This document shows positions 42,508-52,064 of a stretch of DNA of 64,000 bases, piece after piece. Origin of the DNA: Chloracidobacterium sp. Its GTDB lineage: Bacteria > Acidobacteriota > Blastocatellia > Pyrinomonadales > Pyrinomonadaceae. The notes under the pieces are model-generated. The model saw only the letters and a program-made list of their open reading frames with translations. It made no database searches and was not told the origin of the DNA. Each line of letters begins with the position of its first letter. Position 1 is the stretch's first letter. The stretch spans positions 3,281,001 to 3,345,000 of the forward strand of contig JADJTD010000001.1 of assembly GCA_016711345.1 (NCBI GenBank). Direction: 5' to 3'. The position numbers and the translations under genes are program-made.

Positions 42508-43767
42508 ATGACAAATTTTGAAGACCAGCCCACGCAGGGAAGTACTACGCGCACAGACACCTTTTATCAGGTCGTTTTTGTTATTGCGGCAATGTGTTCG
42601 ATCTTTCTCGCTTTTGTTTTGGCAAATTCACAATTTTCGATCGAAGCAAAAACTCGCGGATTTTCCGGCATTATGGCAGGATTTTTGCTAGCCTGTGTCG
42701 GCCTCCATATTTGGCAGCGTCGTCATTCTTCGCCCCATGCTTCCGCAGGATCAAATGCGGATCGCACATTGCCTGCCACAGAGGGCCTTCGAGCTTTGGA
42801 GGAAGCGAGCGAATTTTTTTCCGGTTCGATCAAGAAGGCGGATATGTTCAGGCTTGTTTCGAGTAGGATCCGGCAACTTGCAAAATTTCGCACGTCTGCA
42901 CTTTTTCTGCTGGACGAAACTAGATCGCATCTTCGTGTCGCCGAGACCGACGGCCCTGATGCCGACGCTATTAAACATAGAACGCACGTGTTGAGCGACG
43001 CATCGGTCGGAATTTGTTTTTCACGGCGTTGCGTCGAGATCGAACAGTCGGCAGGCAACGACATCGAGGGCATTGGTTCAATTGTCGCAATACCATTGCT
43101 AAATGGCGTAGAACCTTTCGGTGTTTTGTGTCTCTATTTTGATGAGAATAACAATGTAAGCGAAAGGGAGTCTTCGCTATTCGAAGCGATCGGCGTGCGA
43201 GCGGCTCCTTTGGTTTTGAGCTCTATTGCACTAGAACGAAGCCTCGCAAACGCTCTGACCGACGGAACAACCGACCTGCCGAATGAACGCGCGTTCTATC
43301 TGTTTCTCGAAAATCAAATAGCTGAGACGCAGCGTAATCCAGAAGCCAGACCGCTGACGATTCTTGCCATTGATATTAAAAATTTCGACGAGATCAATCA
43401 AAGGTTTGGACATGTGACCGGCGACCGGGTTCTGAGCATCGCGTCAAAGATCATCAAGGACAACCTGCGGCAGATGGATTTTCTATCGCGAGCTTCGTCC
43501 GACGAATTTTTAGTTATTTTGCCGACTGCATCCAAAGAGATAGCTCACGAGGTGATCGCGAGACTTAGCACGGGATTTTTTGGCAGAAAGCTGAAGATCA
43601 ATGAGAGCGAATCTGTCGAGGTAGAACTATATTTTGGCTGGGCTGCTTTTGGCACCGATTGTGAAACTCCGAAAGGCCTTGTAACGACCGCTCGTTCAAG
43701 AAAAGAACAATCCAAATCGTCCGAACCCAACAAAGTTCTATGGTTCCCTCACGAGCTAGTCAATTAA
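42508..43767 (+). CDS. Membrane GAF-GGDEF-like protein with degenerate active site
   Basis: A 419-residue protein: two membrane helices (about residues 20-70), a GAF-like domain (about 95-240, with SAGNDIEGIGSIVAIPLLNG), then a GGDEF domain (about 255-400). The signature loop reads SSDEF instead of GGDEF (SRASSDEFLVIL), losing the glycines needed to bind GTP at the half-site, so it is probably catalytically inactive and works as a sensor or GTP/c-di-GMP binder. Upstream motif DIKNFDEINQRFGHVTGD is well kept. No ribosome site near the start. Confidence 0.85.
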   Translation: MTNFEDQPTQGSTTRTDTFYQVVFVIAAMCSIFLAFVLANSQFSIEAKTRGFSGIMAGFLLACVGLHIWQRRHSSPHASAGSNADRTLPATEGLRALEEASEFFSGSIKKADMFRLVSSRIRQLAKFRTSALFLLDETRSHLRVAETDGPDADAIKHRTHVLSDASVGICFSRRCVEIEQSAGNDIEGIGSIVAIPLLNGVEPFGVLCLYFDENNNVSERESSLFEAIGVRAAPLVLSSIALERSLANALTDGTTDLPNERAFYLFLENQIAETQRNPEARPLTILAIDIKNFDEINQRFGHVTGDRVLSIASKIIKDNLRQMDFLSRASSDEFLVILPTASKEIAHEVIARLSTGFFGRKLKINESESVEVELYFGWAAFGTDCETPKGLVTTARSRKEQSKSSEPNKVLWFPHELVN

Positions 43768-43812
43768 TTGATGACTTTTGGTTTTTAAGCTTTTGCCTTG
43801 TATATTGAGGCA

Positions 43813-45279
43813 ATGGCGAAGATAACATTTTATGGCGGTGTCGGGACTGTTACGGGCTCCAAGTATTTGCTTGAGCATAACGGCAAAAAGATACTTGTCG
43901 ATTGCGGTCTGTTTCAGGGATTGAAGGAGATCCGCGCACGTAACTGGCAAGATCCGCCGTTCGATCCGCGCGAGATCGATGCGGTAATTATCACTCATGC
44001 GCATATCGACCATACGGGTTGGCTGCCGAGGCTTGTTAAACTAGGATTTGGCGGGGAAATCACGACTTCAAGGGCAACCGGCGATCTATTGAAGGTCCTT
44101 TTGCCGGATTCTGCACGTTTGCAGGAAGAGGAAGCGGACTATCGCAATCGTCACGACCTTACAAGTCATTCTCCGGCATTGCCGCTTTATGATGAGGATG
44201 ACGCGCGTGCGACGCTCCAGAAATTGCGGCCAGTGCCTAACGACGGCCAGCCTTACGACATTTGCGAAGGCATCAGGGCGAGCTTTATGGTCGCCGGGCA
44301 TATCATGGGAGCGAGTCTTGTGTTGGTGGAGATGAGTACGGGCGGAGACGCGAGTGTGAACGAGCGTGCATACTCGGCTGAAGGCACGCTCCTTAACAGT
44401 CGCGTTTCCGCCCGCAGCGACAGCATTCGTTTTCTGTTCTCGGGTGATCTTGGACATTACGATCAGCCGATCGTTAAAGACCCTGCGACGCCGCCGGATT
44501 GCGATTATCTGATGTGCGAATCGACCTATGGAGATCGTCTGCACGGCGAAGTCGATTCGGAAACGCAAATGGCACGGATCATAAACGATGCTGCCAAACG
44601 CGACGGCCCGATTTTGATACCAGCGTTTGCTGTTGGACGCACGCAAGAAGTGCTCTACATGATCCGCGAACTTGAGGAGCAGAAACGCATTCCGATCTTG
44701 CCGGTCGTTGTTGATTCGCCGATGGCAGCGCAGGCGACGCAAATTTATAATCGTTGGCATGAGGAACACGACCGCGAATATGCCTCAATACTCGCGGGCA
44801 AAAAGCATCCTTTGCGGACCGCGTCTATGACAACTGCTTCGAGCCGTGACGAATCAAAGAAGTTAAATGAGATGAAAGGCTCACGCATTATTATTTCGGC
44901 TTCGGGAATGCTGTCAGGCGGCCGCGTTCTGCATCACGCGATGCGAATACTGCCAAATGAGAATGCGACGATAATTTTTGTTGGCTATCAGGCAGCCGGA
45001 ACTGCGGGCCGTCGAATTCAGGACGGCGAGCGGGAAGTTCGCATTATGAAAAATTGGGTTCCGGTCAATTGCCATATCGAAAAGGTCGAAGGCTTTTCCG
45101 CTCATGCCGATTGGAAGGCAGTGTTACGCTGGCTTAGCGGATTGTCCAACGCACCCAAGATGGTTTTCACGACCCACGGCGAGCCTGAGGCCGCCGAGGC
45201 AATGGCAGGACACATCCGCGACAGATTCGGATGGAATGTAGTTGTGCCGCAGTATGAAGAAACCATCGAACTATTGTAA
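43813..45279 (+). CDS. Beta-CASP metallo-beta-lactamase-fold RNA nuclease
   Basis: A 488-residue protein of the CPSF/RNase J-like MBL family. The N-terminal MBL domain has the metal motif TGSKYLLEHNGKKILVDCG, THAHIDHTG (about residue 61), then DLGHYD with the third metal site. The beta-CASP part includes the CESTYGDR segment and C-terminal GFSAHADW and TTHGEPEAAEAM. Expected to process or degrade RNA. The next gene starts on its stop codon. Confidence 0.9.
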   Translation: MAKITFYGGVGTVTGSKYLLEHNGKKILVDCGLFQGLKEIRARNWQDPPFDPREIDAVIITHAHIDHTGWLPRLVKLGFGGEITTSRATGDLLKVLLPDSARLQEEEADYRNRHDLTSHSPALPLYDEDDARATLQKLRPVPNDGQPYDICEGIRASFMVAGHIMGASLVLVEMSTGGDASVNERAYSAEGTLLNSRVSARSDSIRFLFSGDLGHYDQPIVKDPATPPDCDYLMCESTYGDRLHGEVDSETQMARIINDAAKRDGPILIPAFAVGRTQEVLYMIRELEEQKRIPILPVVVDSPMAAQATQIYNRWHEEHDREYASILAGKKHPLRTASMTTASSRDESKKLNEMKGSRIIISASGMLSGGRVLHHAMRILPNENATIIFVGYQAAGTAGRRIQDGEREVRIMKNWVPVNCHIEKVEGFSAHADWKAVLRWLSGLSNAPKMVFTTHGEPEAAEAMAGHIRDRFGWNVVVPQYEETIELL

Positions 45280-46085
45280 TGAAATATTCCGAATCAAAAT
45301 CTAACGGTAGTGCCGCCTTTTTGGTCAAGTCGTACTGGGAGCTTTCTTACGGCCGTGACGAAATGTCTGGCGAACCGGAACCTGTTTTGCCGGACGGCAG
45401 CGTCGAGTTAATTTTCGATTTTTGCGATCGATTCGTGACTTATTTCGCGGACGGTTTTACCCAATTTCAGCCAAGATCGATCGTTGCCGGACAACTAACG
45501 ACGCGGCTTTCGATCGGGCCGAGCGGTGATACTGATATATTCGGCGTTCGCCTGCGTCCCGAAGCCGGTTCAGCGTTACTGGGCATTTCAATGGCGGAGA
45601 TACGTGACCAGATCATCGATCTCCGGAGTATCTTAGGAAGTCGTGAAGACGAGTTGTTCGAAAAGCTTGCCGCGGCTGCGGATTTCAATGCACGGATAGT
45701 GATCTTTGAGGACTTTTTCTCAGCTTTTGGCGAAACGGCTGTGAGCATGGAAATGAGATCGTGTGTCTCAGCACAGCGTTCCGCAAGCGGATCGATGTCG
45801 GTCGGCGATTGTGCCGCATATCTAAACTGGTCTGAGCGGCGGCTCGAACGGGCGTTTAACGAGCAGATCGGACTGTCGCCGAAACTGTTTGCAAGGATAA
45901 TTAGATTTCAGACATTTCTCGACGCAATTGGCTCAAATGATTCCACATTGCTCGATGGTGCTCTTAAGGCAGGCTATTATGATCAGGCCCATATGATCAA
46001 AGATTTTCGAAATTTTTCGGGTGTTACGCCGACTGAATATTTCGGGCGCGACCTCGTGTTTTCCGGACACTTTCTGAATACCTGA
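45279..46085 (+). CDS. AraC-type transcriptional regulator
   Basis: A 268-residue protein. The N-terminal domain (about 1-130, beta-rich, PDGSVELIFDF then FGVRLRPEAG) resembles the DUF6597-like ligand domain of this AraC subgroup. The C-terminal half has an AraC helix-turn-helix (LNWSERRLERAFNEQIGLSPKLFARIIRFQTFLDAI, then GYYDQAHMIKDFRNFSGVTPTEYF). The start overlaps the upstream stop by one base (TAATG), suggesting coupling; targets unknown. Confidence 0.9.
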   Translation: MKYSESKSNGSAAFLVKSYWELSYGRDEMSGEPEPVLPDGSVELIFDFCDRFVTYFADGFTQFQPRSIVAGQLTTRLSIGPSGDTDIFGVRLRPEAGSALLGISMAEIRDQIIDLRSILGSREDELFEKLAAAADFNARIVIFEDFFSAFGETAVSMEMRSCVSAQRSASGSMSVGDCAAYLNWSERRLERAFNEQIGLSPKLFARIIRFQTFLDAIGSNDSTLLDGALKAGYYDQAHMIKDFRNFSGVTPTEYFGRDLVFSGHFLNT

Positions 46086-46166
46086 GCTTGTCGGTTTTTT
46101 ACAATACATGCCCGAACCTGACCATCTATTATCAGTGATGCCCTTTTTAGGGAAAGGAGAATATTT

Positions 46167-46649
46167 ATGAAGTTTAAGTTTGCAGCGGTTATTTTAGGTA
46201 TGGTTATGGTGTCATCGTCGGCATTTGCTCAGGCCAAGATTGATGTCGCGAGTGTTAAGTGGCTTACGGGCTGTTGGGAAATGAGAAATGAACCGAAAGG
46301 GACCGTTACATCTGAGCAATGGACCAGTTCCGAAGGAGGAGCTTTGTTCGGTATCGGGAGAACCGTTAAGAAGGGAAAACTCGTTTCATGGGAATTTATG
46401 AGGATCGTGCAGGAAAATGACTCGGCCAAGTTTTTTGCCCAACTGCCTAATGCTGCGCAGGCAACTCCGTTTGCGCTGAAATCAGCGAATGTAGGAGAGA
46501 TGGTCTTCGAAAATCTACAGAATGATTTTCCACATCGCGTGATCTATCGTAATGCCGGAGTGAACAAACTTGCAGCCAGGATCGAGGGTAAAATTAATGA
46601 AAAGGATAAGGGGATCGACTTTGCATTTGTTAGGTCAAAATGTGAATGA
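46167..46649 (+). CDS. Exported DUF6265-like (lipocalin-type) protein
   Basis: A 160-residue protein with a signal peptide (residues 1-21, ending AFAQ) and an all-beta body: WLTGCWEM, EQWTSSEGGALFGIGRT and ENLQNDFPHRVIYRN match the DUF6265 pattern as I remember it (lipocalin-like small beta barrel). Function unknown. AAGGAG 8 bases upstream. Its stop overlaps the start of the CAP-domain gene (ATGA at 46646-46649). Confidence 0.8.
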   Translation: MKFKFAAVILGMVMVSSSAFAQAKIDVASVKWLTGCWEMRNEPKGTVTSEQWTSSEGGALFGIGRTVKKGKLVSWEFMRIVQENDSAKFFAQLPNAAQATPFALKSANVGEMVFENLQNDFPHRVIYRNAGVNKLAARIEGKINEKDKGIDFAFVRSKCE

Positions 46650-47185
46650 AGCTTAATTCGAAAATAGCGGTTACGATGTTTTTGTTGTTGATGACTTGTC
46701 TCGGCGTGTCGCAGGCAATTGCTCAAGCCTCGGACAAACGCATGCCAAAATGCGCCGGAGCAAACGGACTGACGCGAGGCGAGATGATCGAGATTTTGAA
46801 TGTTCATAATCTGGTTCGAGCCGGCCTCAACCTTCCGCAGCTCACTTGGGATTGCAAGTTGGCCGACTTCGCACAGACTTGGGCCACACGGGGCGTTGCT
46901 GAGCATCGGGATGACACGATATTCGGCGAGAGCATTTTTGTTTCGGCAGCACGCGATGCGGCTGCAGTCGCCGCAGTGAACAGATGGATGCTTGAGAAGC
47001 CAAACTGGGACAACAAGACAGGCAAATGCAGAGCGGGATAGGTTTGCACTCACTATACTCAGATCGTATGGAGAAAGACTGCCCGAATAGGCTGCGGTAT
47101 TAATCGCAATACTCCCGGCAATTGGAAAACAATTGTCGTTTGTAATTATGATCCCGCAGGAAATAAGCCGGGACCGGCTTTTTAA
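46646..47185 (+). pseudogene. Secreted CAP-domain protein interrupted by an in-frame TAG
   Basis: CAP/SCP proteins (secreted, Cys-rich superfamily of sterol/lipid-binding proteins). The full frame of 180 codons has a signal peptide (about 1-28), a CAP domain with EILNVHNLVRAG (His), RDDTIFGESIF (Glu) and [16 protein letters not shown], and the [14 protein letters not shown] ending. At codon 132 (47039-47041) a TAG interrupts it between KCRAG and VCTHYTQ, with the frame unchanged after it. So it is a nonsense mutation in an otherwise intact gene, a sequencing error or a readthrough stop. The first 131 codons alone lack the HYTQ core and would not fold as CAP. Coupled to the upstream gene by an ATGA overlap. 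Confidence 0.8.
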
Positions 47186-47211
47186 TTGTCAAAGAACAAG
47201 AATATAACGGA

Positions 47212-48477
47212 CTACTCGTAGCGTAGGCATTCGATCGGATCGAGCCGCGACGCTTTTCTTGCCGGCAGAACGCCAAACACCAAACCGACACCGACGGACA
47301 CTGCAAGGCCTGTGATCACTGCCCACGGCGGTACCTGCGCGGGAAGGCTTGGGACCAGCAGCATTATCAGATTGCTTATACCTATCGCCGTTACGACGCC
47401 AATGATGCCGCCGAAGAAAGTGAGCGTCATTGCTTCGAGGAGAAACTGGAGTACGATCGCTCCCTTGGTTGCTCCAATGGCTTTGCGGATGCCTATCTCT
47501 TTTGTTCGTTCCGTTACCGATACAAGCATTATATTCATGACGCCGATGCCTCCTACGAGCAATCCAAGGCATGAGATGGCTATTGCCGCAATGCCGACTC
47601 CTCCAATAATGCCATCGAACTGTGCGATGAATGCATCGGCAGTTTTTAGGTCGAAGTCGTTTTTTTCCTCGTACTTGACGCCGCGGCGTTGGCGCATGAT
47701 CCCCTCGATCTCGGCTGCGGCATCGTTCAACTGCCCATTCTTCGCCTGGATCGTCATCAGAAGATAATCACGAAGCGGCGCAACCTTGCGGGACGTACGG
47801 TAGGGCATAAAAACTTTGCGGTCCTCCTCGTTCTCACCAAAGAAACCCGCCTTTCTTTTTTCCAGAACACCGATGATCTCCCAGGTATCTCCATTCATCC
47901 GAACCACCTTTCCAATAGGCGAATCGTCCGGATCGGGAAACAGCGCTTCGCGTGCGTCAACCCCGATCACTAGCACTTTTCGTCGCTGCTGATCGTCGGC
48001 TTCGGTCAGCCAGCGGCCCTCGCGTACCGTGAGGTTAAGCACCTGATCGTAATTCGTCGAAACGCCGTCGCATTGCGCCCAGCGGTAGTTGCGGCCCTCG
48101 TATGTCAGATTGTCGTCAAAGCTCGGTCCGTAATTGCCTATCCCTGGATTTGCCACAGCAATGTCTTCTATCGTGGCGGATTGTGATAACAAGGCATCGA
48201 CATCGGCATCCGTGAAGGGCTTGCGGTTGCGCTCGTCGCGGTTCGGCGGCCCGTCACCCATAGAAAGGTGAAATGCGTAAATATTGTTCGTTCCGTATTC
48301 CTCTACGATCGCTACTATCGACTGACGCATCCCGGTCAGGATCGACGCTACAACGACTGCCGTGATTATACCGACTACAATACCGATGATCGTCAGAGCC
48401 GAACGAAACTTATGGCCCATGATGCTGTCCATGGCCATCTTAAATACTTCGACTGGTAATGAGTTTTTGATATTCAT
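47212..48477 (-). CDS. MacB-like ABC transporter permease
   Basis: A 421-residue permease of the MacB/FtsX type: N-terminal transmembrane helix (MDSIMGHKFRSALTIIGIVVG), a large periplasmic MacB domain (about 60-285), and three C-terminal helices with GGIGVMNIMLVSVTERTKEIGIRKAIGATK. The start at 48477 is chosen with AGGTGA 6 bases upstream, and overlaps the end of the preceding permease by none (11-base gap to 48489). Substrate export or lipoprotein release is likely; the ATPase partner is not in the window. Confidence 0.9.
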   Translation of the reverse strand: MNIKNSLPVEVFKMAMDSIMGHKFRSALTIIGIVVGIITAVVVASILTGMRQSIVAIVEEYGTNNIYAFHLSMGDGPPNRDERNRKPFTDADVDALLSQSATIEDIAVANPGIGNYGPSFDDNLTYEGRNYRWAQCDGVSTNYDQVLNLTVREGRWLTEADDQQRRKVLVIGVDAREALFPDPDDSPIGKVVRMNGDTWEIIGVLEKRKAGFFGENEEDRKVFMPYRTSRKVAPLRDYLLMTIQAKNGQLNDAAAEIEGIMRQRRGVKYEEKNDFDLKTADAFIAQFDGIIGGVGIAAIAISCLGLLVGGIGVMNIMLVSVTERTKEIGIRKAIGATKGAIVLQFLLEAMTLTFFGGIIGVVTAIGISNLIMLLVPSLPAQVPPWAVITGLAVSVGVGLVFGVLPARKASRLDPIECLRYE

Positions 48478-48488
48478 ACCGATCTCAC

Positions 48489-49733
48489 CTAGCTTTGCGT
48501 CAAAGCAACGATAGGGTCGAGGCGTGACGCTTTCCATGCGGGATAAAGTCCTGCAATGATCCCAATACTGCTAGACACCAAAATCGACACAATGATGTAG
48601 AACATTTCTATGGTCATAGTAATGCCGAGTGCGTACCCGACGATCTGTGTTGCTACCAAGGCTAGTAACAAGCCAAATATGCCGCCGACGATGCACAGCA
48701 ACGACGATTCGATCAGGAACTGAAGGAGTACTTGTTTTCGTGTTGCTCCCAAAGCTTTCCGCAGGCCAACCTCGAAGGTTCTCTCCGTAACTGAGACGAG
48801 CATAATGTTCATTACGACAATGCCGCCGACCACAAGGATGATGCCGGTGATAGGCAATACAACGCCTGCGATCATGCCCGTGATCTGATCCATTGTCGAA
48901 TTGAAGTCATCTACATTGACAACGCCGAAGGTGTCTTCGTCGCTGCCGATCAACTGTCGTCGATTGCGCAAAAGCTGGCGGGCTTCCTCTATTGAGTCCT
49001 TAAAAACTTCCGAGTCCAGAGATTTGCCGTGAAGCTGCAGCCCGCCTGTTCTAACGAACATCTGGCCGTGCAGCGTGATAGGAATATAAATGTGGCGGTC
49101 CTGCGAATCGCCAAAGAACGAACCGCGTTTTTCCTCGACACCGATGATCGTTAAAGGAACACCACGAATCTTGATCTCCTGGCCGATAGCCGAGCCTGTA
49201 GGAAAAAATTTCTCCTTGACGTCGTTGCCAATGATGCAGACGTAGGTAATGCGGTTCGATTCTTCGGTGCTCATGAAACGGCCCTCGGACATCGTTTTAT
49301 CCTCGATCTCTGCCATATTGGCGGTTACGCCCATGATACGGGTTGAGGGCATTTCAATACCGTCATGAGTAAGATCAGCGCCGCTGTTTACCTGAGCACC
49401 TACATGAGCACAGAGTTGACAATTGTCGCGAACATACTCATATTCATCCCACTTTATGTCCTTATTGCGTCGATTGCGCCGCTCGAACTCTTCGTCCGCC
49501 ATGCGTCCCATCGACGCCATGCGGGTCATCATAAAATGATCCGAGCCCAGCACCTTCGAGGCTGTTTCCACGACGTATGTCTTGAGCCCGCTGATCGAAG
49601 CCGCAACGACGATCACAGCGGCGACACCAATGATAATTCCGATCAACGTCAAGAACGCGCGGAGTTTATGCTCAAGGAGCGACTTGACGGCGATCCAGAA
49701 CGCATCTGTGTAGAATGAATAAATCTGGCGCAT
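48489..49733 (-). CDS. MacB-like ABC transporter permease
   Basis: A 414-residue paralogue of the next gene with the same layout: N-terminal helix (SLLEHKLRAFLTLIGIIIGVAAVIVVA), periplasmic domain, and C-terminal helices with MNIMLVSVTERTFEVGLRKALGATRKQV. Two neighbouring permeases presumably form a heterodimer. Weak start context at 49733; the sequence upstream (49734-50403) contains no ATPase, so the nucleotide-binding subunit must come from elsewhere. Confidence 0.9.
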   Translation of the reverse strand: MRQIYSFYTDAFWIAVKSLLEHKLRAFLTLIGIIIGVAAVIVVAASISGLKTYVVETASKVLGSDHFMMTRMASMGRMADEEFERRNRRNKDIKWDEYEYVRDNCQLCAHVGAQVNSGADLTHDGIEMPSTRIMGVTANMAEIEDKTMSEGRFMSTEESNRITYVCIIGNDVKEKFFPTGSAIGQEIKIRGVPLTIIGVEEKRGSFFGDSQDRHIYIPITLHGQMFVRTGGLQLHGKSLDSEVFKDSIEEARQLLRNRRQLIGSDEDTFGVVNVDDFNSTMDQITGMIAGVVLPITGIILVVGGIVVMNIMLVSVTERTFEVGLRKALGATRKQVLLQFLIESSLLCIVGGIFGLLLALVATQIVGYALGITMTIEMFYIIVSILVSSSIGIIAGLYPAWKASRLDPIVALTQS

Positions 49734-49904
49734 ATGAAAACGGGCTAGTTACAGGGATTCAAACGTAAATAGACCGCAGATAGTTCTGATAAATCTTCGG
49801 ATGTCCCGTTGTCCCTGCGTTTTTTTCATAAATCCGCAATCTAAAATCTGAAATCTGAAATCGTCCTGTACCGCTGTTCCGACAGTTTTTTACTGACTCC
49901 GTTC

Positions 49905-49940
49905 CACTTGCGTTCCACTCGATAGTGGAACGTGCAAGTG
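49905..49940. repeat. Perfect palindromic site in the 49734-50403 gap
   Basis: Outer CACTTGC / GCAAGTG and inner GTTCCAC / GTGGAAC (6-base loop TCGATA, 2 unpaired bases on one side). The GTTCCAC element also appears in a direct copy just upstream (49901). It could be an operator. The rest of the gap holds short ATCTGAAATC repeats and a hairpin at 50169-50187 (ATGCAAC / GTTGCAT), with no gene. Confidence 0.65.
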
Positions 49941-50260
49941 TCCATTTTTATTGGAGTTACAGCGTTTTTTGAGCAGCGTTCCGCGTTTTTCCGAAAAAAA
50001 ACCGTATTGTGCCACTGAATTCGTAAACTGCTGTAAATACTCAGGTTACGGCAATCGGCATGTTGGATTTACTGATTTTCTTCTTGGAACGCGGACTAAT
50101 CGAGTTCGAGGAAAAGTTGATGATGGTTTGGCGGAACCTATGACTTGAATTATCAAATATCATGCTGTATGCAACACGGCGTTGCATATATAAGATAGCA
50201 TGAATTGACCGAAAATGGAATAGAAACTTCCGGATGTTTAAGGAAGATCCGGTCAGAAAT

Positions 50261-50288
50261 CCGGTCGTTATCGCTCACGGTTCTGACA
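50261..50288. repeat. Half copy of palindromic repeat family 2
   Basis: CCGGTCGTTATCGCTCACGG and the following TTCTGACA match the right arm of the element in glnE (19555-19583) with about three differences. It lies about 115 bases before the sucD start. Confidence 0.65.
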
Positions 50289-50403
50289 GAGAAGCTTTAT
50301 TTGCGGGCGAATGAATTATCCGCTGCCGATTGCGCAGGTCTTTGGGGGTCGTGCTATACTTTGCCTTTGTTTTACTCAACTTAGCCAAAACAGGAGACTT
50401 GCA

Positions 50404-51291
50404 TTGAGCATCTTAGTCGATAAGAACACACGCCTGATCGTTCAGGGAATTACGGGAAAAGAAGGCACGTTTCACATGCTGCAGATGCGTGACTACGGCA
50501 CAAATGTCGTTGGCGGTGTCACGCCCGGCAAAGGTGGAACGACGCATGAAGGTGTGCCGGTTTTCAATACGGTCGAGGATGCTGTTCGTGAAACGGGAGC
50601 CAATGCTTCTGTCGTCTATGTGCCGCCCGCTTTTGCCGCTGACGCTATTATGGAGGCCGCTGATGCTGGATTACCGCTTGTGGTCGCGATCACCGAAGGC
50701 ATTCCGGTCGCCGATATGGTCAAAGTACACGAATATCTCAGCAACCACTTAGCAACGCGAATGATCGGGCCAAATTGCCCAGGCATCATCTCGCCCGGCA
50801 AATGCAAGATCGGCATCATGCCGGGACATATTCACAAAGAAGGCCGAATCGGTGTTGTTTCACGCTCCGGTACGCTGACTTATGAAGCGGTCGGCCAATT
50901 GACCGCGCTCGGACTCGGACAATCGACCGCTATCGGCATCGGCGGCGACCCGATAATCGGGACGAATCACACCGACGCTTTGAGATTGTTCCAAGCCGAC
51001 GAAGAAACAGACGCCATCGTAATGATCGGCGAGATCGGCGGCACGGCAGAAGAAGAAGCCGCTGCCTACGCAAAAGCTAACGTCACAAAGCCGATAGTCG
51101 CCTTCATCGCTGGGCAAACCGCACCTCCCGGCCGTCGAATGGGCCACGCCGGTGCGATTATTTCGGGCGGCAAGGGAACTGCGGCGGAGAAAATGGCGGC
51201 GTTGAAAGACGCAGGAATCCGCGTGGTCGAATCTCCGGCTGATATTGGTAAAGCGATTGTCGAGGTCATCGGCATTTCCACTGGGGCCTAA
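50404..51291 (+). CDS. sucD: Succinyl-CoA synthetase, alpha subunit
   Basis: TCA-cycle enzyme coupling succinyl-CoA to nucleoside triphosphate. The 295-residue protein has the N-terminal CoA domain ([31 protein letters not shown]), [12 protein letters not shown], and the phosphorylated His in MGHAGAI (about 247). TTG start at 50404 is fixed by AGGAG 7 bases upstream; the in-frame ATG at 50311 would add an unrelated leader. The beta subunit sucC is not adjacent, which is unusual. Confidence 0.93.
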   Translation: MSILVDKNTRLIVQGITGKEGTFHMLQMRDYGTNVVGGVTPGKGGTTHEGVPVFNTVEDAVRETGANASVVYVPPAFAADAIMEAADAGLPLVVAITEGIPVADMVKVHEYLSNHLATRMIGPNCPGIISPGKCKIGIMPGHIHKEGRIGVVSRSGTLTYEAVGQLTALGLGQSTAIGIGGDPIIGTNHTDALRLFQADEETDAIVMIGEIGGTAEEEAAAYAKANVTKPIVAFIAGQTAPPGRRMGHAGAIISGGKGTAAEKMAALKDAGIRVVESPADIGKAIVEVIGISTGA

Positions 51292-51304
51292 AGTGAGTGA
51301 TCAT

Positions 51305-52027
51305 ATGTCCAGAGTTTGTTTTATAAGCACCGGGATTTTATGTCTTGTGATTCTCGCTTTTGGTCGTTGTGTATCGGCGCAGACCAAGGATTCGAATAAT
51401 GGATGGGAATCCATTCCGGTCGACCAATGGACTGACGCTGAAGTTAAAAGCATTCTAGAAAACTCCGCTTGGAGTTGGCGGATGAAGGGGCGGAATGTCG
51501 ATAGTTTCCCTGGTGGTGGTATTGGAACGATCGTGAGCGAACTCTATTCAACATTTACGCTCGAATCTGCATTGACAGTTCGCCTTGCCAAGATCAGAAA
51601 ACTGCAATTAAACGAAAAATATGATGCGATGAATGCAAAGGACAAAGCCGCATTTAATAAGAAATATAAAAGCAGTATGGAATGCCAGCTTTGCGAGAAG
51701 TTTTACATCATTGCGATCGGCGGCGACAGTCGAACTCTGAGAAATCAGGTGACAATACAACGGCGGGTAAAATTAATTTATTTGAGCAACGAAAAAGGGG
51801 AGAGACGAACCCTGGGAAATTTTTCCCCTCAGACCCACTCCGGAACCGTTGCGCTATTCTTTTTTCCCAGAAAAAACGAAAAAGGTCAACCACTTTTAAC
51901 GACCGACAACACTAAGCTGACTTTTAACTTTCCGTACGAACCGGACGATGAACCTCTGATCAGATTGATCGAACGAGTTGAGATCCCGCTTAAAGACATC
52001 GTGCGGGAGAAGATTGTGATCTTTTAA
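51305..52027 (+). CDS. Secreted protein of unknown function
   Basis: A 240-residue exported protein: signal peptide (about residues 1-25, ending VSAQ) then a domain opening with GWESIPVDQWTDAEVKSIL and SAWSWRMKG, a helix (YDAMNAKDKAAFNKKYKS), CQLC (about 140) and a C-terminal PRKNEKGQPLLTTDNTKLTFNF strand pair. A W-containing N-terminal motif followed by SpWA-like segments occurs in other uncharacterised Acidobacteriota exported proteins, from memory. A GTG at 51293 is an alternative start. It follows sucD by 13 bases. Confidence 0.7.
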   Translation: MSRVCFISTGILCLVILAFGRCVSAQTKDSNNGWESIPVDQWTDAEVKSILENSAWSWRMKGRNVDSFPGGGIGTIVSELYSTFTLESALTVRLAKIRKLQLNEKYDAMNAKDKAAFNKKYKSSMECQLCEKFYIIAIGGDSRTLRNQVTIQRRVKLIYLSNEKGERRTLGNFSPQTHSGTVALFFFPRKNEKGQPLLTTDNTKLTFNFPYEPDDEPLIRLIERVEIPLKDIVREKIVIF

Positions 52028-52064
52028 GCTGGATAAAAAATACAATTTAGGAATTATTTAATTA

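Noticed and set aside
49951..50148. 65-codon frame in the gap before sucD
   Set aside because: Lies over a repeat-rich non-coding region without ribosome site; composition not protein-like.
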